A stretch of 64,000 nt of DNA, taken from Daphnia pulex (taxonomy: Eukaryota > Arthropoda > Branchiopoda > Diplostraca > Daphniidae). The position numbers were made by a program, and so were the translations under genes. Positions 1-13,300 of the stretch are shown piece by piece (position 1 is the stretch's first letter; the number at the start of each line of letters is the position of its first letter). Location: NCBI RefSeq assembly GCF_021134715.1, contig NC_060017.1, positions 1,922,001 to 1,986,000 of the forward strand. The letters are read 5' to 3'. The notes below the pieces were generated by a model that worked only from the letters and a program-made list of their open reading frames with translations, did not search any database and was not told the DNA's origin.

Positions 1-1929
1 CAGCCGTTGACCTCAACGTCAAAGGCCCACAACGGCTCATGAACGTCTGTCATCAAATGAAGCGTCTGGAGGTAGCCACAAGTTTTATGCGTTTTTCTTT
101 CACATTGTCTGAAATCATGTTTCGTTTGTTTTTTTCAGGCTCTCGTCCACGTTTCTACGGCTTACAACAATCTGGACAAGGAGAGCATTGAGGAAGTCAT
201 TTACCCGACGCCTATTACGCCTCGCAAGCTGCTTGAAATCGTCGACTGTCTGGACGCCGACATGCTGACGAGCATTACTAGCCAGTAAATAAAAACCAAA
301 AACGTCAAAATAATTTACTGACTGAAAGATGCCAAGTTCTAATGTGCACGCAAAAATGACCAGAGGCTTTCCTCGCGGTTTTGATCGTCCTTCTTGCTGC
401 TCATATCATCACATGTTTATACCTGTTGGGTTGTGTTTAGCAACTGACGCAAAGCAGCTGTCGCGGCTTTCGCCATGTTACAGTGTATAGTAGAAAGAGC
501 ATTGTCATACCATTAACTAGTCGGTAGTAGCGACCTAATTGTTGCGACATTTCAGCGAAGGAAAATGGGTCTTGGCTCTTTTTTTCCCCCGTCTGACGTG
601 TAAAAATAGTACCAGATGGTGAAATGAACTTTTTATTTATGTAACTTGACTATTTGCGCACATGGCAAGCTGTTTCATTGGTACCAAGTGGCCGATACTT
701 TTAAGCTAACAGTTATCATTTTGGTTGTTTTTACTTTTAAAGGCTTGTTGGCAAATGTCCTAATACGTACGCTTATACCAAAGCCATCGCCGAACAGTTG
801 CTGCGTGAAGAACACGGTGACATTCCGCTGGCGATTGTCAGACCATCGACCGTAACGGCCGCTCTGTTTGAGCCCATGCCCGGTTGGATAGATAACATCA
901 ATGGCCCAACTGGTTCGTCAACATTTTTCGATTTCTCTCTTTGCATTCATCGCATTTTGATTCATTCGGTTGTGCATTGACATCACCAGGCATCATCGCT
1001 GGAGTTGGCAAGGGTTTCCTGCGAGTCGTTCGATCCCAACCGGAACTAGTTGGCGATTTGATCCCCGTGGAATTCCCTATTCATTTGATGCTAGCCGTGG
1101 CTTGGTACACAGCCACTCACAAGTATGCCCGACATCTTATAGCAAATTGTTTTACCCAAGTTCTAATTCTTTACTCAATTCCTTCGTGTAGGTCGAAGGA
1201 AGTAAAAGTCTACAATTGCTCAACGGGTGACCATAACCCACTGACCTGGGGAGATTTCCGAACAATTGCATTCGAAGCATGGATGAAAGACCCAGGCGGT
1301 GATATCATGTGGTATCCTAGTATCAGCTTTATCAGTAACGAGTGGAATTACCTCATCGCAGCCTACATCTTCCACTACATTCCGGCATACATAATCGACT
1401 GCCTCGGTCGACTGCTCGGCAAACAGCCGAAACTTGTACGCAATGTTCAACTTGCAGTTCATCAGAGAAATGGTTTTTGAATTTTCCTTTTTAATTAGGT
1501 TCGCTTTTACAGCAAAGCCGACAAGGCGATGGCTTGCCTCAATTTTTACACGATCCGACAGTGGCGATTCATCAGCGATAATGCCATCCGCCTGCTGGAG
1601 AAGATGTCACCAGCGGATCGTGAGACTTTCTACTTTGACGTGCGTGATATCAACTGGAAACAGTACATCACCAACTACGTTGCAGGCACCAAAAAGTACA
1701 TTCTTAAGGATTACACACCTACAGAAAAGGCGAAAGTCATCATCAAAAGGTTGAATCTGAATTGGTTTTTCAGTCGATAGTTTAGTGCTTTGATACCAAG
1801 ATTTTATTTTGTCCAAAAAGGTTCTATTGGCTGCAGAAGGCGACTCATGGAATCCTTTTGCTCATCGTGGTCTTTATTGGCTTGCGTTTGTTCAGTTGGA
1901 TATTTGGCGGCGCACTGCTGGCCACGTAG
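1..1929 (+). CDS. Fatty acyl-CoA reductase, copy A (3' part; 5' end outside window)
   Basis: Reduces fatty acyl-CoA to fatty alcohol with NADPH, probably at the ER or peroxisome (family knowledge). Seven exons are visible: <1-71, 139-284, 743-912, 990-1122, 1192-1435, 1499-1749 and 1821-1929 (stop TAG 1927-1929). The first two exons read NVKGP...MKRLEV and [15 protein letters not shown]. The third carries the short-chain dehydrogenase active-site pattern YxxxK (NTYAYTKA) and then [10 protein letters not shown]. The C-terminal FAR domain follows ([36 protein letters not shown]), ending in a hydrophobic tail with IFGGALLAT. The exons encoding the N-terminal GxxGxxG nucleotide-binding motif lie left of the window. 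Exon phases match FAR copies B and D. AATAAA signals lie at 2569 and 2624. Family assignment is secure; individual substrate is unknown. Confidence 0.93.
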
Positions 1930-4900
1930 CCGCTCATCGCAATCATTCAGCGCTTTCCGCAGCTACCATGATCAACTCCGACTATCATTTATATAAATAT
2001 TTTTTTTGTCTTGTCATTTAATCTTTTTGATCTTGTAGAAAGTAGAACCTCTTCACCAATTGATGAAAAAAGTGAAAAAAAAAAAATGAAAAAGAAAAAT
2101 GAGAAAATTAAAAAAAAAAATAATTGTAACAATTTAAAAAAAACAGTAGTGGCAAAGAAGGAAATTTATAGTTCAAGTGCGAAAGCAAATTACAGAGCAA
2201 TGGAAACCAATATGTGCAAGTATATATGTGATGACATTGTATGTGTGTATTTTGTTTCTCGAATGCCTGTTTTCTTTTTATTCTCTCAGTTTTGGCTCGT
2301 GTGGATGGAGAAAAATCAAGACAAACAACAAAATATTGTAATGCCGAACGAGTTCTATATTTGTTATTCAATTTTTTTTTTTTTTTAATATTTGAATTTG
2401 AATTTCGGCCGTTTCTGCTAAGTGTCAGGAATCCGTCTAATTGCTTAGCGGTATTCTCCCATGTTCCATATGCACAACAATCTCGCATGATTACATCTTC
2501 TACCTTTATTCCTCTCGCAGCTCGTGTCTTAAGAAGGCGGCTGCCATTGCAAAACAAAAACAAACCGCAATAAAATATTCATATTATTCATTAATTAATA
2601 TGCACCTCCGTCTGCTCATCCACAATAAATAAACGACAAACATTCTTGTCTAGTACTGCAGTACTAATACTCACTCTCATTTTTGTTGTCTCATTTTTGG
2701 AACATTTCGTGGTGAGCGCCAGTGTTTGATTTTAGATGAGCGTGGTTTCTATTCATGCAACTGCTCGGCAGATGGCGACGAACGGTTCTAACGTGTGTTA
2801 AGTTATGTAACACACGGCAAAAAGCAAAATCTTACTGCTCGAAAATTGTTTTGAAGGAGATTGAAATAATAAGACGATATATGTATGTTAGTACCAACTT
2901 TGAAAATTGATTTATGACTTTCTTTTATTTCTAACTCAATGGCCTTGGTGAGTACCATTAATTAAGGTTCGTGCGTTCAGGGTTGTCCATTATACATCGG
3001 CCTTTGATATATTCGCAGTTTTTAAATCATATAAGGCACGATGAGATGGCAGAAAAATCGAAAAACACCTTGGATTGACAGCCATTATGGACGTAAAAAA
3101 ATGCTTGCTAACCGTGGTCATGATTATACCAAGGTCTTCTCCTTAGAAACAGGACCATCGTTAGTCGACACTATTAACAAACGCGCAATAGCAGATGACC
3201 AAGAAAAAATGTTGCGTTTTCATGGAAAAGACCACGGATGTCACTGCTATTTCAAATTATTCGAACCACTATCAGATGGCTGGGAATTCAAATCCTGCAA
3301 CATTATACAATTTCGGTGATTCCCCTAGGTTTTTCCCCGCCGTCCGGTAGAGATCATTAGTCCTTGTCTGCAAGATCGCATGAGTTTTTTCTCCCGAATC
3401 CCAATAAGAAAAAAGTCAGCAAGCCGTTCACCAAGAATATCAGATATCGTGCCATAACAACTGCATGCCGAGGATTGATCACATGTCGTCACGTGTGAGT
3501 CAGACTTGGTTTTTCCTTTAATCCACATTAACAATTCGAATGTGCTGATGGCCAAACCCAACGAGGCGAGGCAATCCGCAATGATGTGCAAGCGAAATGG
3601 ATAGTGAAATTATGTTCGAATAGATCAACAAGAATAGCGTGGCCCAAGAGAGTTTCACGAATAACAACAATAGCATAGTAGCTATAGTTGTGCACGCATT
3701 GTACCGCTAGGCAACGCGGTGGTGGCTGTGGTGACGTACCGTAGCGCGATCGCATGGGTTAGTTCGTACATTTTTAAGCGGCCTTTTCTCCTGGCCGAAA
3801 GTGGATGAAAACAGAAGACGAAACTTAAAAAATGTAATTACGTATGAGAACGCCCCGATATTATTCCCAGTGTATATGGGAAAGCCCGAGGGATATTGTA
3901 AAGAGTTTCCATTCTCTCTTTTTTGTAATTTTCGTCTTTTCCTTTTTGTTTTGTTTTTTTAATAGTTTGACTTTCGTTTTGTTCGGTTCACTTCTTCTTT
4001 CGTTGGCCTTGCTGCTCTGCCTCCGCATGCGTTCCACCAATCCCCGCAGTTGCAATCGGCAGCATACAGTATAGAGACGGATACGTAACCCGTTTATGGG
4101 AGCTAAGCCTCAATTGGACTTGAACGTGAAACAGGCTAATAGGCCCATTCTTCTCTCTCTCTTTCTTTTTTCAGACTCCGGCTCGTTGCCGTTGCATCAA
4201 CAAAGGAAAGTGAATTGGAAGAAAAAAAGCGACTCTGAGGAATTGAGGTCATGGCGCACCAAATCCGCGTTTACTATTGCGACACGATGCGGAATCTCCT
4301 ACGGCGACGTATACAACCACACGCAATGAGATACGCTCTTCTCCGTCATTAATTTTACATCCATAAAAAAGAGTTAAGATAAGACAAAGGAAATACTTCT
4401 TCTAGTCCGATGAATTCACATGGAGGGCTCAGTCAAATCTGCTGTACTTATTTTTCCATTAGCGAAGAAACGAACAAAAAAGTGATTGATGCGTTAATAA
4501 TAACAGGTTGGCGCAATTACGGGCGATTTGCGGAAATCCTCGCAGCATACTGTAACCTTGATAAAACCGCAATAAAATGAGAGAATTATTATTTCGTTTT
4601 ATTGATTTTATCACGATATAAATTTAATATTTATTGAGATTGTTTTTGGAAAAAACCCCAACAGATCATTATTTCAAGCAAGCGGCTGAAGGAAGTTCTG
4701 CGCCTGTATATGACGTCACAATAAAATTTTCCTTGGATACGTGGGCTTACCTTTAGGGCATATTTGGGCACCTGACGAGTGTCGAGTTGTCAATTTTGTG
4801 ACGTCACAACCGCAAAAGGTGTCATCAGGGGTAACGAACGAGACGCGTGGGCCAGAAAATTCCGATCGAGGTTGACATCGGTCACCATTTTGGCTTTTGT

Positions 4901-4981
4901 GCCACGTCATTATTCGTTGGCGTTGATTTCTTTGCCAGCCATAAGGAAGTGTTTGTGTTTCTAGAATTTTCGTGTGCAATC
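1930..4981. other. Intergenic, FAR copy A 3' region to NEK kinase
   Basis: About 3 kb with no supported gene. It begins with the likely 3' UTR of FAR copy A, A-rich around 2070-2145, with poly(A) signals at 2569 and 2624. The open frames near 3041-3319 and 4096-4329 show no domain, no splice-supported extension and no similarity to anything I recognise. The last 300 bases carry CRE octamers described separately. Confidence 0.6.
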
Positions 4982-5024
4982 ATGGAGAAGACATCGCATT
5001 TGAGCGGCCTGTCTTGTGACGTCA
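4711..5024. promoter_or_regulatory. Three perfect CRE octamers (TGACGTCA) at the NEK 5' end
   Basis: The palindromic octamer TGACGTCA occurs at 4711-4718, 4799-4806 and 5017-5024. The third lies inside the first coding exon, over codons Cys-Asp-Val-Thr. This octamer is the consensus site for CREB/ATF bZIP factors. That the sites drive the kinase gene is an inference from position only. Confidence 0.45.
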
Positions 5025-8000
5025 CTGAAGCCATTCAAGTCAACGAGACTAACGACGACGCCTTTCTGGGAGACACGCTGTCATTGTCTCAGTTCAATGT
5101 GGGTCGCGAAATAGGCAAAGGACAATTTTCTCAGGTATACATCACGACATTCCCTCGTTGCCTCGTTGCCCTTGCTCATTCATGTATTCGCCATTTTGTT
5201 TGTTGTTGGAAATAATAAGGTTTACTCGGCTACGTTTCTGCCATGCCCGTCCCGTAGAGTCGCCATCAAACGTGTCGAACTGCTAGAAATGGTGGACTCA
5301 AAAGCCCGGGCCGACTGCGTCAAGGAGATCCAGCTGCTCAAGGTGTGCTGCGTTATTAAACACATTTGAACGTCTCTCCATATATATCCGTATATGTCGA
5401 CGCCCTGAGTCAGCCTCACTAAAACGTGTTATTTGGCCTAACGGGATATTGACACACACTCGCTACGCATTATAGTCGCAAGCCTAGACGCTTGTGCCAG
5501 GCCGAGCAAGGGTTTTCAGACGGCGTTACGCAAAGTCTGACTGGTTTTTTTGGGTGTGTGTGTGTGTGTGGCCTTCAAATTGTTAAATTGTTACTATTTC
5601 CCCAATTCCTGTTTCCAAATTTATTCGAGATCCGGGTGTGTTTCGAAAATTCCACTGGATCAGTTTTTAAAATAGCCGCTAGAAACTTGTCAGACCAAAA
5701 ATGATATCTGTTCCGCATATGAATTTGAAACACCTGTCTGCTCCTACTTATCTTATATAACTATAATGAATCATTTTAAGTATGGATATGAATATTCGTA
5801 TGATGAGTTAGTTTTCGATTTCGTGGGGGGGAAAGTGGCTTTGCATTTCACGCACTGATTCGGGTGACAACTCGATCCATTTTTGTGAGTTTCTTCATCA
5901 TTTTTCATTTTCATTTTTTCCCCTGCCTTTCTCTATTTTAAAATTCCCAAAACAACTTTCGGTGGTGTAATAGCAATTGAAACATCCCAATGTGGTGCGC
6001 TATCTGGGCTCCTTCGAAGAAAACCAATCCGGCCAACTGTTGATCGTTTTGGAGCTAGCAGGTGCTGGAGATCTAGCGAAATTTCTCTTCAGGTTTGTCT
6101 GAGATATTTTTTCCCTTTTTTCACTCCTTCATTACCATGGAAAACGTATGTACCGGGCTATTATTAAATGATGTTATACCTTTTTATGGGATCCGATTTG
6201 TGTGTGAAACCAGTTTTGAATTGGAACGAGGGCATCGATGGTCCTCCGCGTATTGCGGCACCTTTTTTGGGGGATTTTGTCTTTTGTGCTTTGTCATCAT
6301 TCTTTTTACTTTTTGACGCTGTTTCCCCCTGGCCGAAATTTTCAATCAGCAGCTGTCAACGTAACGCGAGACTTATGACAGAGCAAGCGATTTGGCGGAT
6401 CTTCGTTCAAATTGCATCGGCACTGGAACACATCCACTCGAGGCGAATTGTACATCGCGGTAAAATTAAAATTAATTGCCGTAATATGGTCAGTGATGTG
6501 CACGTCATACGGTGACTTATTCGAAAATTTGACGTTACGTCGTACGTTACGTCAATTTTCCTTGTTTTTGAAGTTTACGGTGACTTCTACGTAAGTGAAA
6601 AAAAATACTGACTTTTTACGTATACTTTTGACGTGTAAAAAAGTCCAGTTATGAGTTATTACCGTAAAAGTCAAGAAACAATTTTAAAAATTTGGCAACA
6701 TTTGCTTTGCGAAAATTCGTCTGCCATTTGAAAATTTATGACACTTGTTCTAACTGTTAGAAGGAACAAACTGTCTGATAGTTTTCTTGAAATTTGAATT
6801 CTTCTAAAAATAGCCCTCCATGTTTAATTTTCATTCTTATTTTTTCCAAATGCAATCTGTGTATATTATGGGCAATAGCAATAAATAATGTAATGATGTA
6901 TATGTGACGTAACGTCATACGTTTGAAGTATGAAAAAAATTACGTTACGTTGACGTTTTTTTTTTACTTATTACGTAGTACTTTTAAAATACGTATGACT
7001 TCTACGTTTTTTTGATACGTCAACAAATCCCGTTGACGTGCACATCACTGAATATGGTAGACTATAATCATTCTAAAAATAACGTTGACCAAAACATCTG
7101 CAACAATAGAAGACGTACCGTTTGCTATTTTCTAGATAATTTTTTCCCAACTAATTGTACGAGAATATTTTCAAATAGTGCTGCTGCAGCACATGCAATC
7201 ATGCATGTATGTGTTGTATAATTTGTTTTAGCTTGGAGGTTTTTTTTTGGCTAGCTAACCTACACGTGTGCTTTCATTGCCTTGCAGACATTAAGCCAGC
7301 CAACGTCTTCTTGACATCAGACTTGACCGTGAAACTGGGAGACCTGGGCCTTGGACGTTTCTTCAGCAGGTACGTTTGGTAGCAATTATATTACGTACGC
7401 CTCGGTTTTCCCATTTTTTCCCCCTTAGCCGGAATATAGAAGTCCTTCATATCCACACCAATTTTTTTTTTAAGTTTCGGGTTTTTCCTATTCACGATAT
7501 TCATCTAAATTCACCATGTTTCATGTTTCAACAGTAAAACATTCGCGGCGCATTCACTCGTTGGAACTCCATACTATATGAGGCAAATAACATTTTTCCG
7601 TCCAATATTTTTTAAGAAAATCATAAAATGTTCTACCCTTGTTGTTGTTTTTGTACGCGCAACACCTGCGAATGAATCAACAACAGCCCTGAGCGACTCA
7701 ATCAATGCGGTTACGATTTTTCCTCGGATATTTGGTCGCTGGGGTGTCTCCTTTATGAGGTTGTATATAGTTTTATTAAATAATTGCAGTGCACTGTTTA
7801 CACCTGGGTCAATGATGATCAAGTGTTACCTTTTCATTGAAATGTGCTAAAAAAATGACATTGAGAAATTTTAATGGGAGATTGCTCTTCTTGCAGTGGT
7901 TGTAAACGGATTATATTGGTTCAGTTTTCGCCTTTCTTTTATTTATGGCCAATAATAACTTTCAGCTGAAAATAACATCTAAGGTTACATGTGACGGCGC

Positions 8001-8428
8001 TTTTGCTTTCGTAGAAAACTAGACATGAGTTGACTTGAAAAAAAAAATGGTTTCAATGTCGTTGATGACAATGCTATTTCTTTAGATGGCGGCGCTCCAA
8101 CCTCCTTTCAATTGCTTCAAGTCAAACTGGAACGCGCTCCGCCAAAATATCGAACGCTGCGAATATCCACCACTGCCGTCCGATCGCTACAGCGTTGATG
8201 TAAGTCAATAATGAATCGCTGTCGCTTCTTTTCTTTTCGTACTAAAATCAATTTGTGAGTTATTAGATGCGGCACTTGGTAGGATCTTGTTTACAACGCG
8301 CTCCGACTGAACGCCCGAATGCCCAGCAAGTTTTCTGCATAGCCAAAACATTGCACGTTCGATCGATGGTGGCCAAATTTCCAGCGACCGATCCTTCATT
8401 ATCCCGTCGCCACACATTCACGGATTGA
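4982..8428 (+). CDS. NIMA-related serine/threonine kinase, NEK6/NEK7 type
   Basis: A short kinase made almost only of a catalytic domain, as in NEK6/NEK7, which act in mitotic spindle assembly and cytokinesis (family knowledge). Exons: 4982-5134, 5220-5342, 5974-6092, 6350-6459, 7288-7369, 7535-7582, 7687-7759, 8086-8199 and 8267-8428; total 327 aa. Seen motifs: glycine loop REIGKGQFSQVYSA (about 42-55), VAIK with lysine 68, HRDIKPANV (D169), the NEK-typical DLG (187-189), the activation loop RFFSSKTF...HSLVGTPYYMSPER and DIWSLGCLLYE. The ATG at 4982 gives a short N-terminal extension like NEK7; an in-frame upstream ATG at 4847 is less likely. Exon 4 could start three bases later (6353). The sixth intron begins with GC instead of GT (7583). 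The fourth intron holds a MITE. Confidence 0.93.
6491..7050. mobile_element. hAT-type MITE in a NEK intron, with 8 bp target duplication
   Basis: The 560 bp segment has perfect 17 bp terminal inverted repeats: CAGTGATGTGCACGTCA at 6491-6507 and its reverse complement at 7034-7050. It is flanked on both sides by the direct 8-mer AATATGGT (6483-6490 and 7051-7058). An 8 bp target duplication with CAGTG-type ends is the signature of the hAT superfamily. The interior is non-coding, AT-rich and full of ACGT-containing motifs near both ends (for example TACGTCA and ACGTTACG). It is therefore non-autonomous. It sits wholly inside the intron 6460-7287, so it should be removed by splicing. Confidence 0.88.
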
Positions 8429-10357
8429 GCGAGAGCGATCCTTCTTTATTATTGGAGATTATATTTTTGCCATTAATGTTGTGTCAGTGTATATACTAGG
8501 GGCTGTGCGGGGGAGAAGAAGCTATAGGATTTATGATGTAGAATTTTAAAAGTAGATCATCACATTCAGAAGTATAGATCCCTTTTCTGTGAAACAACAA
8601 CAACAACAGCCGGCGTTATACCGACGCTTTCTTGATGCGGTGACTGGAAATTAGGTGAAAGCTCGGACGATTTGGTCACTGTGAGTAAGTTTCGGTCTGT
8701 GTGTCTCTGTATATCTGAATATCTCTTGCGTCGGTGAATGGGTTCCGAACCGCACGATTACTGGATTTACGATCCTTGTCGGTTTTTTTTTCTTTCCTAC
8801 ATAATTTATTTTATTTTTGTGTCTTCCGATGTCATTTTTGTTTTTTCTTATTCCTGGTCGTAACGAACTTTTTGTGTCATTTTACGTGAAGGAAAAATGT
8901 AATAATCTTTTGGATGTACAATATAGCAGAGTTTTTGTCTGTAATATTAAATTATATGATCTTCGTGTGTTGGTGTTCACGTGGCCATCCAACCAAATGA
9001 GAAACGAGCGACTGTCCTACTATGTCGGGCATTAATGACAACACACATTTCCGGCCGGGGATTGCATCTGCACTTCAAAAGGGGAATTTTTTTGTATTTT
9101 TGGTGATAGGACTCACGCACCTGGTCTTGATCCCTCCTCTTTTTCTTGCTCCCCCGCAAACGCACGCATGCGAACGAAACTTATATGCGCCGGTGTGATG
9201 ACGGTTGGTCGTGATGATGACAATAATGGTCAAGAAAAATTAGAAGACTGAAAGCATTTCTCCGGGTGTAGATTACATGTCAATCCATGGTTCCATAGCT
9301 CCTTCTCGATTTATTTAGTATAAGCCGTAAATAGTATTTTATATGATTTAGCTGGATTTATTTTTCCTTCTCGATAGAACTTTGCTCCCCTGTTTTGGAA
9401 CAAGAGATACGAGTCAACAAGAAAAAGCCATACGGGAAAAATATAATACTTTCCTCCCTGGGGCCCTGTTAGCCGTTGCGGTGAAATTCCAGAAGAACAT
9501 GAAGAAGAAGAAGAAGAAGAAGAAGAAGAATAAAGAAGAAGAGGAGGAAGAGATGGAAGGTTCCAAGGGGCGGCTCCGGTGGTTAGGGACCTCTCTCTCT
9601 CTCTTAGTCTCTCTTATTTCGATTTTCTCATATAGGTAGATATATATTGAGTGTGTATATCTATGTGTATGCATGTATACCTTATGTTATCTTTCCTTTC
9701 GAATTTCGAGTGACCCTCAGGTTTTCCATTTTTCACTCCCCCCCCCCCCCAACCCCCCGCGCTGCCTTATAGCCATTTCTCTCTCTCTCCTTACGGTTTT
9801 GTGGTACTCACTGGAGGATCAGCCAGCCCTACTGGGTTAGGGCGTGTGTGTGTCGTGTGTGTTGAATGAGAGAGAGAGAGAGAGAGACGATGTACCACGG
9901 CAACGTTATAAGTAGGTGGGGACGAACTGGTTACTATCCCAGACAAGTCGGGAACTCTCCGCTGATCGCACGCACGCTCCTTAAGCTCTCCCGAAGGAAG
10001 AGAATATCCACACACACAACTGTCTGCTCATCGGTGTCCATACGCAGTCCTGCATCCACAACGTCTATTTTTGTCAGGCGGTGATTGCACACGCAACAGT
10101 GAGTTGACCAGTGAGTTACACAAGGCTCGTGATGTGAAGTGTTTCATGTTGATTCTTCTTGTAGAACCAACCATCATTTTTACATTTTAAAAAAGGACTT
10201 GATTTCAACCGACTGTGCGTTCAAGTGTTGACCGTTAAACAAAGTTAACCCCTTTCCCCATATTTCCCCCCCCCCTGCGCACTTCTTACGTCATCATTTT
10301 GTAACGCAGTCAGCTGTCTGCGAGTTAAAAAAAAGAACAAACAAAAAATAAAATAAA
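8429..10357. other. Intergenic, NEK to FAR copy B, with simple repeats
   Basis: No gene is supported. The stretch holds NEK 3' sequence and several low-complexity tracts: an AAG array at 9501-9552, a C run near 9738-9750 and a GA array at 9868-9888. Open frames over these tracts on both strands are products of the repeats. The last few hundred bases should contain the FAR copy B promoter and 5' UTR, but no TATA box is evident. Confidence 0.55.
9501..9552. repeat. AAG trinucleotide microsatellite
   Basis: About 50 bases of nearly uninterrupted AAG units, followed by a degenerate GAA/GAG purine tract. It creates spurious Lys- or Phe-rich open frames on the two strands. Confidence 0.9.
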
Positions 10358-13300
10358 ATGGAAGAGTCGAGTATCGTTGAGTTTTATAACGGTAAAACGG
10401 TGTTCATCACCGGTGCGACGGGATTCATGGGCAAAGTGCTCGTCGAGAAGCTGTTGCGCTCGTGTCCCGGTGTTGACCAACTCTACTTGCTCATGAGGCC
10501 GTCCAAGGGCAAGGACGTCAGTTCCCGCCTCAAAGAATTCATTGAAAACCAGGTACTGATAGTAGAAAAGAAAACACCCGAAATTCACGCTTTCTCTTTG
10601 CTCACTCCCATTGAGCAAGAGAGTTCGTGCAGAAAAATGCACACTTCATACGGTCTACAATCTCTACTATTTGTACAGGTTTTTGAAAGTCTACGGAACG
10701 AACATCCGGACCAGATGAACAAGATCGTTGCCGTCGCTGGTGATGTCACATTTCCTGGTTTCGGTCTTTCACCCGAAGATTTGCAGCTCATTCACGACAA
10801 CGTATCGGTCGTCTTCAATTCAGCCGCCACCGTCAAATTCGACGAAGAACTTAAAACGGCCGTTCAGCTCAACGTCAAAGGTCCACGTGAATTGCTGGCT
10901 ATTTGTCGCAAAATGAAAAAGTTACAGGTAAAACAATTTCGAAATCAATTATGGATCTTCTTTTTAAAAACAAAAAAAAATAACCAACTGAATAATAAAT
11001 TTATTCGTATGATTGGAATTAACAGGCGGTCGTTCATGTCTCAACGGCATTCAACAATCTCGACCGCGAGGAACTGGACGAAGTGATTTATCCCGCCCCG
11101 ATCGACCCGATCAAATTGATTGAATTGATTGACTGTCTGGATGATGGACTCGTCCGAGCGATCACAAAAGAGTAAGAAACTTTTAAGTATGATTTAATTG
11201 ATTTAGAGGATCTAGTGATCGAAGTCAATTCAGCGTATAAAACTGTTACCACACCATTGAAGAAGGTGCTGTAAATGCATAAATAAAACTAACCGGTTGG
11301 TTTCGTGTGTGTTTAGGTTGGTTGGCCAGTGTCCCAACACTTATACTTACACTAAAGCACTTGCCGAACAGCTTCTAGAGAGGGAATGCGGTGACATTCC
11401 GCTGGCAATCGTCCGTCCATCGATCGTCACAGCAGCCGAGCATGAGCCTCTTCCGGGCTGGGTCGACAATCTGAACGGACCGACAGGTAAGGTTCGTTTC
11501 TCTTTGCCAGTAGTGTCAGAGAGTTCACTGTCCCTTAACCCCTAGCACGTACAGTTCAACGTGCAGTGCTCAATGGTATCATCTTCTTCTTTATCCCTCT
11601 TGTGCTTCTTCGACTTCTTCTAGAGCCTTCCGTTTCTTTTTCTCTTTGTCTCCATTCCCTTCTTTCCTACACCACCGTTTCACCACACATTCAAGAGAGT
11701 AGGGGGAACGCGCCATGGTGGTGGGGGGGTTTATCGGTGAAGACCATCTCCCAGTTAAAAAAAAAGAAAAGCCCCAGGTCCGGGATGCCAATCAAGACCG
11801 GAGAGGTTATTGTAACCAACGGAGCCCCTTTTTTACTCATCCCCCCTTCAAAAAAACAACAACGGACCAACGGACCAACGGATTGATTCCGTTGTTTGAC
11901 GGTCCGGCATTCGAAATTGTTGTAAAAATAAATAGAAAAAAAAAGGTTCACCGTGAGCTGTGCGCTCTATCACAACCCGCAAACTTCACGGAAGCGCGGA
12001 CCGCCGGAGAACCTGAAATGGGAACGGTGTAAAAGGCCGCCCATCTCGCTTTTTCCACCCGTCAGGCAAAGAGGCCGCATTTGCCCTGAAGGAATTTTCT
12101 TGTATTTTTGTTATTTTTCTCCTTCTTCTTCCTTTATTTCTTTCCTTCTTTCTCTTTTTTTCCCATTTGGTGTTGTTTTTAATTCCAACTAGAACTTATT
12201 CGGATTCCAAAGTTCGTCTCCCGTGTGAGCATATGCACGTATTGTTTTTTTGGGCTGGTTGGAAACTTTCTAGTCTGGAGAGTCTAAATTAAGCAATTCC
12301 TGACGTATTCGGTGCGCGACTCACGATTGTTGGTCCCGACCCGCGTGCATCCGCGAATGAATATCGGAGTGATTTGTTGTATTTTCATTCCCCCCCCTCC
12401 CCCTAACAAAAACAAAAAAACTCTGGTTAGATTTTTATAAGTGTACGTACTTAACTTCTAGAAGAGAAATTTTCATTGGTGGTAGTATCCATTGTCGGGA
12501 TTTCAAGTTTGAAACCGAGTAGTACAAGCAGAAAGGGATTTTGCACTATGGGGAGATGAACGGCGGGCACTACATAAGTGGGAACATCCATCCTCTCTAG
12601 GCTATAGCGGAACCGACAAACATTATTACGCTGATGATAACCATAATTCTGTCTGTACTTAGAGACAAACAGTTGGGAATAATTTCCGAAACCGACAGTT
12701 GTGAAAAGCGAAACTAAAACATTGTATGGATGTATTGTTTGCTCAAGCGTTTTTCGAGCTGCTTGACTTTCACTCGTTCCCGTCAATTGATATACGCTCC
12801 GGCGCTCCTCTTCGGGAATGCCCGTCGAAATTGCGCATAACTAACAAAACAGCTGATTATGGGCTCACTCCAGCAGTAATGTTACAGAATACAGATAGGA
12901 AATGTGTTTCAGACTTTTCCTGCCATAATATTAGAGGCAGTTATTGGCAAGAGAAAAATTGGATCCCAACACGGCACGCCTCTTTCTCGTCCCAGCTATT
13001 ATGTATTTCAACTTTCTCCTTCTCTTTATATCTTTTCTTATTTTTGTTGTGCCTCCCATCTTTTTTACACTTTCGCTTGCGGTCGTTATGGCCATTTCAT
13101 CGATCCAAAGCGTTCCGTATGATAATGATTCGGACCTTTCTATTTTTCCATAGGATTCGTCTCTGGAGTTGGCAAAGGTTTCATCCGCACTTTCAAAATC
13201 AACTCACAACTCGTTGGCGACATCGTTCCCGTCGACTACCCCATTAATCTTATGATTGCCGTCGGTTGGCATACGGCCATTCAAAAGTGAGATCCGTCAG

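Noticed and set aside
2011-2563. Overlapping open frames on both strands rich in Lys, Phe and Ser
   Set aside because: They are produced by A-rich and T-rich low-complexity sequence in the 3' region of FAR copy A.
3041-3319. 92-codon plus-strand open frame
   Set aside because: Balanced composition, but no recognised motif, no splice-supported extension and no paralogue in the window.
9382-9674. Open frames over the AAG array on both strands
   Set aside because: Poly-Lys and poly-Phe runs are translations of the microsatellite.
11566-12192. Open frames in the large intron of FAR copy B
   Set aside because: They lie between two exons joined in frame and show no domain, so they are intronic noise.
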